From contig CAKSOB010000015.1 in the NCBI GenBank assembly GCA_934476545.1, positions 1-21,946 of the forward strand: a stretch of DNA of 21,946 nt. The letters run 5' to 3'. Source of the DNA: an uncultured Eubacteriales bacterium. Its GTDB lineage: Bacteria; Bacillota; Clostridia; Oscillospirales; Acutalibacteraceae. The stretch's first letter is position 1; the number at the start of each line of letters is the position of its first letter. The notes below the pieces were generated by a model, which saw only the letters and a program-made list of their open reading frames with translations, made no database searches and was not told the DNA's origin. Both the position numbers and the translations under genes were made by a program. Below are positions 15,914-21,946 of the stretch, in pieces.

Positions 15914-15939
15914 ATTCATAAAATTACAGTTTTATGAAT
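15914..15939. repeat. Perfect inverted repeat between the small ORF and alr
   Basis: ATTCATAAAA-N6-TTTTATGAAT is a perfect 10-bp inverted repeat. It lies upstream of the alr -35 (centre about 63 nt before the expected start) and upstream of the divergent small ORF. It could be an operator or a weak AT-rich hairpin. Confidence 0.6.
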
Positions 15940-15953
15940 AATTTTTGAAATGG

Positions 15954-15982
15954 TTGACGAACCTTTTCCGGAGGCATATAAT
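15954..15982 (+). promoter_or_regulatory. SigA-type promoter of alr
   Basis: A -35 TTGACG (15954-15959), a 17-bp spacer and a perfect -10 TATAAT (15977-15982). Confidence 0.85.
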
Positions 15983-16013
15983 GGATTTTAGTATCTAAAA
16001 TGGAGATAGAGTT

Positions 16014-17204
16014 ATGGATTTTTTGAAACGTACTTGGGCAGAGATCAATCTCGATGCCCTGAAACAGAATTATCAGGCAATTCGTGACACCGTTCGACCG
16101 GAAACAGAAATTTGTTGGGTTGTAAAAGCAGACGCTTATGGACATGGCGCTGTCTTTGTGGCACGAACCTTGGAACGAATGGGTGCAAAGTGGTTTGCGG
16201 TTTCCAATATTGAAGAGGCGGAGCAGCTTCGCAGCGGCGGTGTGGCAGGTGCGATTTTGATTCTCGGCTATACACCGCCGGAAATGGCAGAACGGCTGAG
16301 CTGCTTATGCGTTTCGCAGGCAGTGTTTTCTAAAGACTATGGAGAGGAACTGCAACGATATGCACAGGAAGCAGAGGTAACGGTAAAGGTCCACTTAAAA
16401 GTGGATACCGGCATGAGCCGTATCGGATTTTTGTACCAAGACTCGCAGCGAGATGCGGTCAGCGTAGAAGAAATGGAAGCGGTTTGCCGACTGCCAAACT
16501 TGGAGCATGAGGGAATTTTCACTCACTTTGCCGTGTCGGATGACGGCAAACCGGGCAGCGGCTATACCAAAGAACAATTCGACAATTTTATGGATTGTGT
16601 TGAAAAATTGCAGCAGCGTGGCATTACGTTCCGGTATCGCCACTGTGCCAACAGCGGTGCTGTTTGTGATTATCCGGAAATGCACTTGGATATGGTGCGC
16701 CCCGGCGTGATTATCTATGGCTTGAATCCATCCGGTGTGCTGCGGAATCCATTGCCGCTGAAGCCGGTGATGGAACTGAAAACCATCATTTCTATGCTGA
16801 AAACTGTGGAAACCAATACCACTGTCAGCTATGGACGAGAGTTTGCTGCCAGTCGGAAAACCACCTTGGCAACGGTGCCGATCGGATATGCCGATGGCTA
16901 TCCCAGAAAGCTGCACAACTGCGCCGATATGTTGGTGAACGGACATCGGGCAAGAGTGGTTGGCCGTGTTTGCATGGATCAGTTAATGCTGGATGTAACA
17001 GACATTGACGATGTAAAAACCGGCATGACCGTTACGGTATTCGGAAAAGACGGAGCGGAAATGCTTTCGGTGGATGAGCTGGCAAAGCTGAACGAAACCA
17101 TCAACTATGAAATGATTTGTATTGTAGGCAAGCGGGTTCCCCGTGTGTTCTTAGAGGACGGGAAGCCGGTAGGAAGTTTAAACTATATTTGTCCAACAAC
17201 TTGA
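16014..17204 (+). CDS. alr: Alanine racemase
   Basis: This 396-residue PLP enzyme interconverts L- and D-alanine and supplies D-Ala for peptidoglycan. The N-terminal TIM barrel carries the PLP lysine K38 in VVKADAYGHGA. The C-terminal beta domain carries the second catalytic base, Tyr273 in VSYGREF, plus PIGYADGYPRKL, VGRVCMDQLMLDVT and TINYEMICIVGKRVPRVF. Length is usual. GGAG (16002-16005) lies 8 nt before ATG 16014. It is monocistronic with a strong promoter and terminator, which fits a housekeeping biosynthetic role. Confidence 0.96.
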   Translation: MDFLKRTWAEINLDALKQNYQAIRDTVRPETEICWVVKADAYGHGAVFVARTLERMGAKWFAVSNIEEAEQLRSGGVAGAILILGYTPPEMAERLSCLCVSQAVFSKDYGEELQRYAQEAEVTVKVHLKVDTGMSRIGFLYQDSQRDAVSVEEMEAVCRLPNLEHEGIFTHFAVSDDGKPGSGYTKEQFDNFMDCVEKLQQRGITFRYRHCANSGAVCDYPEMHLDMVRPGVIIYGLNPSGVLRNPLPLKPVMELKTIISMLKTVETNTTVSYGREFAASRKTTLATVPIGYADGYPRKLHNCADMLVNGHRARVVGRVCMDQLMLDVTDIDDVKTGMTVTVFGKDGAEMLSVDELAKLNETINYEMICIVGKRVPRVFLEDGKPVGSLNYICPTT

Positions 17205-17205
17205 G

Positions 17206-17243
17206 GAAAACCGGAGCGATGACTGTTGCTCCGGTTTTCTTTG
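17206..17243 (+). terminator. Terminator of alr
   Basis: A perfect 12-bp stem (17206-17217 with 17228-17239) is followed by T-rich sequence, starting 1 nt after the stop codon. Confidence 0.88.
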
Positions 17244-17248
17244 CACAG

Positions 17249-17280
17249 AAAAAGCGACTGCTTTGTAGCAGTCGCTTTTT
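17249..17280. terminator. Bidirectional terminator, mainly for trpS
   Basis: A perfect 14-bp stem (17249-17262 with 17267-17280) has A-runs and T-runs on both sides. It lies 11 nt past the trpS stop on the - strand and acts as back-up for alr on the + strand. Confidence 0.9.
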
Positions 17281-17291
17281 TGGAGCGGAAA

Positions 17292-18317
17292 TTAGAATTC
17301 TTTTGGGATAAATCCGATTTTTTTCATGGTTTTCCGCAGGGTTTTATTGGAAAGATACAGCGCCTTTTGTGCGCTTTCAGTATAGCATTTTGTCAGATAA
17401 TCCTTGTCTTTCATCAGCTCGGCAAATCGCTTCTGAATCGGACGCAGTGTTTCAATGACAGCTTCACCCACAGCAACCTTAAAGTCGCCGTAGCCTTTGC
17501 CTTGGAATTCATCGGCAACCTGTTCTGCTGTTTTACCGGTAACACAGCTATAAATACCAATCAGATTGTTCACGCCGTCTTTTCCTTCGCCCACGTAAAC
17601 ACCGCCCTCGCTGTCGGTAATGGCGCGCTTGAACTTTTTCATGATGGTGTCCGGATCATCCAGTACAGCCACCCAACCGTTTTGGTTTTCATCGGACTTA
17701 GACATCTTTCTGGTTGGGTCTTGCAAGGACATGATTCTTGCGCCGGTCTTTGGAATGTATGGGTCCGGAATGGTAAAGGTCGGACTGTACGCATTGTTGA
17801 ATCGCTCTGCAATGTTGCGCGCTAATTCCAAGTGCTGTTTTTGGTCGGCGCCTACCGGAACCAAATCTGCCTGATATAGCAAGATGTCGGCAGCCATCAG
17901 ACTAGGATATGCAAACAAACCAACATTGATGTTATCGGCGTGCTTTTGGCTCTTATCCTTAAATTGCGTCATGCGGGACAACTCTCCGAACTGGGTGTAG
18001 CAGTTCAGAATCCAAGCCAACTCTGCGTGGGTATGCACATGGCTTTGAATAAAGAATGGACTTTTCTCAGGGTCGATGCCGCAAGCCAACAGCAGCGCAT
18101 AGGCTTCGATGGTATTCTTTCGGAAAGTAGCAGGGTCTTGCCGCACAGTAATGGTGTGCAGGTCTGCCAGTGCAAAGATGCAGTTGTAATCATCCTGCAG
18201 CTTGATCCAGTTTTGCAGTGCGCCCAGATAGTTTCCCAGAGTAATGGTGCCGCTGGGCTGAATGGCGCTGAAAATCGTTTTTTTCGGCTGTTGATTCTGT
18301 TCGATTGTCGGTGTCAT
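17292..18317 (-). CDS. trpS: Tryptophanyl-tRNA synthetase
   Basis: This 341-residue class I synthetase charges tRNA-Trp. The HIGH-like segment is PSGTITLGNYLGA (from about residue 21), the tryptophan pocket region includes NVGLFAYPSLMAADILLYQADLV, and the KMSKS loop is at residues 204-208. Length and motifs fit the short bacterial TrpRS type. AGGAGGA (18328-18322) is 4 nt before ATG 18317. It is the second gene after the aminotransferase, with a gap of 19 nt. The leader of the operon is too short for a T-box. Confidence 0.96.
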   Translation of the reverse strand: MTPTIEQNQQPKKTIFSAIQPSGTITLGNYLGALQNWIKLQDDYNCIFALADLHTITVRQDPATFRKNTIEAYALLLACGIDPEKSPFFIQSHVHTHAELAWILNCYTQFGELSRMTQFKDKSQKHADNINVGLFAYPSLMAADILLYQADLVPVGADQKQHLELARNIAERFNNAYSPTFTIPDPYIPKTGARIMSLQDPTRKMSKSDENQNGWVAVLDDPDTIMKKFKRAITDSEGGVYVGEGKDGVNNLIGIYSCVTGKTAEQVADEFQGKGYGDFKVAVGEAVIETLRPIQKRFAELMKDKDYLTKCYTESAQKALYLSNKTLRKTMKKIGFIPKEF

Positions 18318-18336
18318 TACGTCCTCCTGTGGTGTG

Positions 18337-19533
18337 TTATTTCAGCAGATCCTTTGCCAGCTCTCCCAGAATCTGTACGCCCTTTACGATGTTTTCATCG
18401 GTTGGGGTAGAGAAGTTCATGCGGAAAGAATTGCAAGGCTGTGTTTCATCGGTGAGGAAGGCATTGCCCGGAACGACGCAAACCTTCCGCTTAACGGCTT
18501 CGTTGCAGAATGTGAGCATATCAATGCTGTCCGGCAGGTCACACCAAACAAACAGACCGCCCTCTACATTGGTGTGGGTGATGCCCAATGGAACAAGATG
18601 CTCGTCAATGGCATTCAGCATGAGGGAGGATTTCCGCTTGTAGATTTCCACCATCTTTGCCAAGTGACCCTCGTAATCGTAGTGGTTGATAAATTCGTTG
18701 CAAACAATTTGAGACCATACAGTGGTGTGAACATCGCTGCACTGCTTGCCTACAATCATCTTTTGCATCAATTCTTTTGGAGCAATGGCAAAGCCCACAC
18801 GCATACCGGAGGAAATGACCTTGGAGAAGGTACCTGCATAAATTACGATACCGTCCTCGTCAAAGGATTTGATATTTGGCAGCGGCTCGCCGGTTACACG
18901 CAGGTCGCCGTATGGGTTATCCTCCAGAATGATGATGTTGTGCTTCTTTGCCAGTTCGTATACGCCCTTCCGCTTTTCCAAGCTCATGGTAATACCGGAT
19001 GGATTCTGGAAGTTCGGAATCACATACAGCATCTTGGCGCCCGGATTTTCAGTGAGGGTTTTGTCCAAGGCTTCCAGGTTAATTCCGTCGCTGTCCATTG
19101 GAACGCCCTTCAGAGTACAGTTGTAGGAACGGAAGGTGTTGAGAGAACCGATGAAGGTTGGTGCCTCACAAATCACAACGTCCCCTTCGTTGCACAGAAC
19201 CTTGGTTGCCAAGTCCATTACTTGCTGTGCGCCGGTGGTAATAATCAACTCATCCACTTCCGGGTGGAAGCTGTTGTGCTTCTCTGCCATGTAATTTTTC
19301 AGCGTGTTGCGGAATGGGGTGTAACCTTCGGTCAGGTTATATTGCAACGCAAGAATTGGATTAGCCTTCAAAATGCGAGCGGAAATCTCTTGCACGGCAG
19401 CGACCGGAAATGCCTCCGGAGCAGGGTTGCCGGCGGAGAATGCGATCATATCCGGGTCGGAAGAGTTTTTCAAAATTTCACGGATGATGGAGGGCTTCAA
19501 TGCAGAAACCCGATTTGCCAGTTGGTATTTCAT
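18337..19533 (-). CDS. PLP-dependent aminotransferase, class I/II (AspC/ARO8-like)
   Basis: This 398-residue fold-type I aminotransferase resembles the 2-aminoadipate, aromatic or branched-chain aminotransferases related to MocR C-terminal domains, but has no helix-turn-helix domain of its own. Motifs are AFSAGNPAPEAFP, LQYNLTEGYTPFR, the cofactor region ITTGAQQVMDLATKVL, IPNFQNPSGITMS, the PLP lysine K238 in YAGTFSKVISSGMRVGF, and a C-terminal FRMNFSTPT with the carboxylate-binding Arg. The substrate cannot be assigned. ATG 19533 is used because the family starts there; the ribosome site (AAGGAAG) is rather far, about 11 nt. The absence of TTA, CTA and TCA codons suggests good expression. 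Confidence 0.9.
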   Translation of the reverse strand: MKYQLANRVSALKPSIIREILKNSSDPDMIAFSAGNPAPEAFPVAAVQEISARILKANPILALQYNLTEGYTPFRNTLKNYMAEKHNSFHPEVDELIITTGAQQVMDLATKVLCNEGDVVICEAPTFIGSLNTFRSYNCTLKGVPMDSDGINLEALDKTLTENPGAKMLYVIPNFQNPSGITMSLEKRKGVYELAKKHNIIILEDNPYGDLRVTGEPLPNIKSFDEDGIVIYAGTFSKVISSGMRVGFAIAPKELMQKMIVGKQCSDVHTTVWSQIVCNEFINHYDYEGHLAKMVEIYKRKSSLMLNAIDEHLVPLGITHTNVEGGLFVWCDLPDSIDMLTFCNEAVKRKVCVVPGNAFLTDETQPCNSFRMNFSTPTDENIVKGVQILGELAKDLLK

Positions 19534-19611
19534 AGCTTGTTCTACTTCCTTTATATGAAAATTTAAAATGTCAGTGAACAGTTGGCGGAAAATCCGCGCA
19601 ATTCTCATTCT

Positions 19612-19640
19612 ATTGTATCACAGATCAACAGCGGAATCAA
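19612..19640 (-). promoter_or_regulatory. Promoter of the aminotransferase-trpS operon
   Basis: A -35 TTGATT (19640-19635), a 17-bp spacer and an extended -10 TGA-TACAAT (19617-19612) give a leader of about 70 nt. The leader holds a small GCGGA/TCCGC hairpin (19585-19597). The rest of 19534-19889 shows no gene that I can support. Confidence 0.7.
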
Positions 19641-19784
19641 TCTGCCCATTTACAGGATTTGAAAAATGCGTGTAGAAAACCGTTCTTCATTTCCCTGTTT
19701 TCTTCTCCATTTCCCCAAAAAAAGAAACAGAAGGCAACGTTCCCGATGAGCTTTTGCAAACACAGCGGCAGAAAATATTGGTAA

Positions 19785-19793
19785 TTCGATAAA
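19785..19793 (-). promoter_or_regulatory. Possible Spo0A box upstream of spoIIE
   Basis: TTTATCGAA on the - strand differs by one base from the 0A-box consensus TTTGTCGAA. It lies 16 nt upstream of the candidate spoIIE -35. Confidence 0.3.
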
Positions 19794-19808
19794 ATAATAC
19801 ACCGTGTT

Positions 19809-19841
19809 GTGACAATCGTTTTTCTATACAATTTGTATAAT
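19809..19841 (+). promoter_or_regulatory. Candidate Spo0A-type spoIIE promoter with 21-bp spacer
   Basis: GTGACA (19809-19814, 5 of 6 to the SigA -35) and a perfect TATAAT (19836-19841) are 21 bp apart. This spacing is too long for ordinary SigA use but is the one described for Bacillus spoIIE (22 bp for spoIIG), where Spo0A-P activates. Confidence 0.5.
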
Positions 19842-19889
19842 AACGACAAGGAAAGAAAAAAGAAAAAACGGAAAGGGGAAAGGGAAGGA

Positions 19890-21257
19890 ATGATGAAAGA
19901 AAAAACAACGCTCGTGAAATCGAGCGGAGGACAAGGATTTTGGAGAAAGTTGATTACATCCTCTACATTTCAGCGTGTGCTGCTACATAGTGCCTATTTT
20001 ACAGCCGGGTTAATCAGTGCTCGTGGGGTGGTGTTTGGACGACATGCTCCCTTTGGTGTGGCGGCTGCGGCGGGATGCTCCAGAGGATATCTTTGGACCA
20101 CGGCACTGGGCAGTGCCGTAGGATATTTACTGCCGGGGAATTATATTCATACAGGGCGGTACTTGGCGGCACTGTTATTGCTGACGGCATTGCGATGGAC
20201 GTTGGGGGAGATTTCCTTTTTAAAAGAACGATTTTTATTTCGTCCCGCCATGGTTTGTGTTTCTCTGCTGATTACAGGATTCTTTTTGGCAACATTAAAC
20301 GGCTCTCCGTTGCAAACATGGATTTTATACGCAACGGAATCGGTAATGGGTGGCGGTGCCGTATTCTTTTTTGACCGTACTTGTCGCTTACTTACTGAAG
20401 GAAAGCCACTCGGAACTTGGAACCAAAGCCAACTGACCTGTGTGATTTTATCGGTGGGAATCGGCGTGCTGTCCCTATCCGGTGTGAACGTAGGCGTGCT
20501 GTCTATCGGCAGAGTAGCGGCGGTGCTAATGATTCTCTTTTCCTGCCGATTTGGCGGTGTAGTGGGAGGCAGTATTTCCGGCATTGTGGCAGGCGCGATG
20601 TTTGGGTTGGCAACCTCCGGGATTAACGGAATTTCCGGAGCGATGGCGTTTGCCGGATTGATTGCCGGACTGTTTGCCCCGATGGGACGAGTGATTACAG
20701 CGATTGCCTTTGTAGTTGCCAACGGTGTGGGCAGCTTGAAAGTTGGCAGCTATGAGGAAGTGCTGAACGGATTGTTGGCCGTAATGGCGGCATCCTTGAT
20801 TTTTGTAGTATGGCCTCATAAAACAGGCAGCCGCTTGGCGGTGTTGTTTCGGCAGCCGGTACAGTTGGCACAAAACGGCGGTCTGCGCCGTGCTATGGTG
20901 CTTCGTTTAGATATGGCGGCGGAGTCATTGGAGAGCGTATCCCAATCGGTAGAGGCGGTATCTCAGCGGTTGATGCAGGTGGATACCGACACGGAAGCAT
21001 CCGTGTTCCGGAAAACAAAAGATTATATTTGCGGAGATTGCGGCGGCAAGGAGTCTTGTTGGGGCTGCACGCGCCATCAAACGGAAACAGTGTGTCATCC
21101 AATGACAGAGATTCTCCGGATTGAAGGAAAACTTTCCGTGGAGCAGCTTCCAACGCCTATGGGGAAAATTTGTACCAAGCGAGAACAGTTGGTTTCTACC
21201 ATGATTATCTCGCCAAGGCTTCGGCAGAGCGAAAATTGCAGCAGGTTCGGGCGGTAG
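19890..21257 (+). CDS. spoIIE: Stage II sporulation protein E, N-terminal part (frameshifted)
   Basis: SpoIIE is a septum-associated membrane phosphatase that dephosphorylates SpoIIAA-P to release SigF in the forespore and helps polar division with FtsZ. This part holds the multi-pass membrane domain: hydrophobic segments run from about residue 25 to 315, with Gly-rich linkers (GGVVGGSISGIVAGAMFG, ISGAMAFAGLIAGLFAPMG). A central region follows with a cysteine cluster (CGDCGGKESCWGCTRH near 395-410), typical of SpoIIE. After about residue 434 the frame changes near 21192: the last 20-odd residues (from VSTMIIS) are not SpoIIE-like and end at TAG 21255. The start is ATG 19890 or the adjacent ATG 19893; AAAGGG (19879-19884) suits the second slightly better. 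Confidence 0.85.
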   Translation: MMKEKTTLVKSSGGQGFWRKLITSSTFQRVLLHSAYFTAGLISARGVVFGRHAPFGVAAAAGCSRGYLWTTALGSAVGYLLPGNYIHTGRYLAALLLLTALRWTLGEISFLKERFLFRPAMVCVSLLITGFFLATLNGSPLQTWILYATESVMGGGAVFFFDRTCRLLTEGKPLGTWNQSQLTCVILSVGIGVLSLSGVNVGVLSIGRVAAVLMILFSCRFGGVVGGSISGIVAGAMFGLATSGINGISGAMAFAGLIAGLFAPMGRVITAIAFVVANGVGSLKVGSYEEVLNGLLAVMAASLIFVVWPHKTGSRLAVLFRQPVQLAQNGGLRRAMVLRLDMAAESLESVSQSVEAVSQRLMQVDTDTEASVFRKTKDYICGDCGGKESCWGCTRHQTETVCHPMTEILRIEGKLSVEQLPTPMGKICTKREQLVSTMIISPRLRQSENCSRFGR

Positions 21258-21946
21258 TTACCGACCAGTTTGCCACTACCGGAAGTCTTTTGCGAGATAT
21301 GGCATCAGATCTTAAACTATATGAGCGGTTCGATACGGTATTGGCAAAGAAAATCAACGAGGTGCTGCATGACAGCGCCATAACGCCCATTGATGTAAGC
21401 TGTAAAATCACAAAGGAAAATCGAATGGTCATTGAAATGGAAACGCTGTTGATGGATCGCTATAAGCTGACAAAGCCATCTCTCATGCGTGGAATCAGTC
21501 GAGTAACAGGGCGAGAGTTTACCTATCCCTGCGTCAGCGTGAACGGAGAGAAATGCTTTTTCCGCATGACAGAAAAACCGATTTATAAGGCAACTTTTGC
21601 CGCAGCACAGCATAGCTGTCGGAATGGTTCTTTTTGCGGAGATAGTTGTGTTTGTTTTGATGACGGAGCAGGAAAGCAAATCGCAATGATCAGTGACGGT
21701 ATGGGAACCGGTGGCAGAGCGGCGGTAGACGGCGCCATGGCATCTTCGATTATGGCAAAATTGATTCAAGGCGGCATTGGATATGATTGTGCTTTGAAGA
21801 TTACCAACTCGGCATTGATGATTAAGTCGGGGGAAGAAACTCTTTCTACCCTAGATGTTGCCGCTGTGGATTTGTTTACAGGGGAGGTTACCTTAATGAA
21901 AGCCGGCGCGCCCATCAGCTTTGTGCGAAAGAATGGGGAGGTACAT
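21194..21946 (+). pseudogene. spoIIE: Stage II sporulation protein E, C-terminal part after frameshift, runs off window
   Basis: From 21194 the -1 frame reads FYHDYLAKASAERKLQQV and continues without a stop to the window end, giving the rest of the central domain and the start of the PP2C-type phosphatase domain. The phosphatase motif MISDGMGTGGRAA lies at about 21690-21727 and TLDVAAVDLFTGEVTLMKAG near the edge. No ribosome site supports separate translation; the first in-frame ATG is 21299. It is the same gene as the preceding part, interrupted by one missing base in the GGTTTC tract. It may be a true mutation, a sequencing error or, less likely, recoding. Confidence 0.8.

Noticed and set aside
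18334..19566. A 410-codon + strand frame opposite the aminotransferase
   Set aside because: It is the antisense register of a recognised gene; no ribosome site or family match.
19534..19611. T-box leader for the aminotransferase-trpS operon
   Set aside because: The leader from the predicted start is only about 70 nt and lacks the T-box sequence and terminator/antiterminator pair.
19687..19908. Small - strand frames upstream of spoIIE
   Set aside because: They overlap the spoIIE promoter and start, have low-complexity Phe/Ser-rich products from A/T-rich DNA, and lack ribosome sites.
21186..21200. Programmed -1 frameshift in spoIIE
   Set aside because: The local sequence TTG GTT TCT is not an X-XXY-YYZ slippery site, and SpoIIE is not known to need recoding; a mutation or sequencing error is simpler.

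Overview
The window looks like the chromosome of a spore-forming, anaerobic Clostridia member (Firmicutes), probably Oscillospiraceae/Ruminococcaceae-like. The reasons are a single-chain pyruvate:ferredoxin oxidoreductase, 55-residue clostridial 2[4Fe-4S] ferredoxins, a one-polypeptide PurL, a SpoIIE sporulation phosphatase, strong AGGAGG ribosome sites and many U-tailed hairpin terminators. The genus is inferred only loosely. No tRNA, rRNA, CRISPR array, phage or insertion sequence was seen.

Layout, left to right. 1-206: two terminators, one for an off-window + strand gene and one for the PFOR gene. 207-3755 (-): PFOR, with a strong promoter and an inverted repeat at its start site, divergent from a CNNM/CBS (CorC-like) membrane protein (4088-5446, +). 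5469-7950: two near-identical ferredoxin units (promoter, gene, terminator) in inverted orientation, flanking trmN6-like and rsmI genes (+). 7964-11107 (-): an apparent operon of Orn/Lys/Arg decarboxylase, holB and yaaT/ricT. 11260-11592 (+): a small TM2-domain protein with a Gln/Tyr repeat. 11789-15556 (+): purL. 15719-15862 (-): a candidate 47-residue ORF. 16014-17204 (+): alr. 17292-19533 (-): a PLP aminotransferase-trpS operon. 19890-21946 (+): spoIIE, broken by a one-base frameshift and running off the window.

The most interesting structure is the pair of inverted ferredoxin repeats of about 375 bp. In Bacillus the order decarboxylase (yaaO), holB, yaaT, trmN6 (yabB), rsmI (yabC) is co-directional. 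Here the last two genes point the other way. Flipping exactly the segment between the repeats restores the ancestral order, so the repeats probably mediated, and may still mediate, an inversion by homologous recombination. PFOR and the ferredoxins fit together functionally as the pyruvate oxidation enzyme and its electron acceptor.

Other points are a probable operator on the PFOR promoter, a spoIIE promoter with the 21-bp spacing known from Spo0A-activated promoters, the frameshift in spoIIE, and strong codon selection in PFOR, purL and the aminotransferase, seen as very long antisense open frames.
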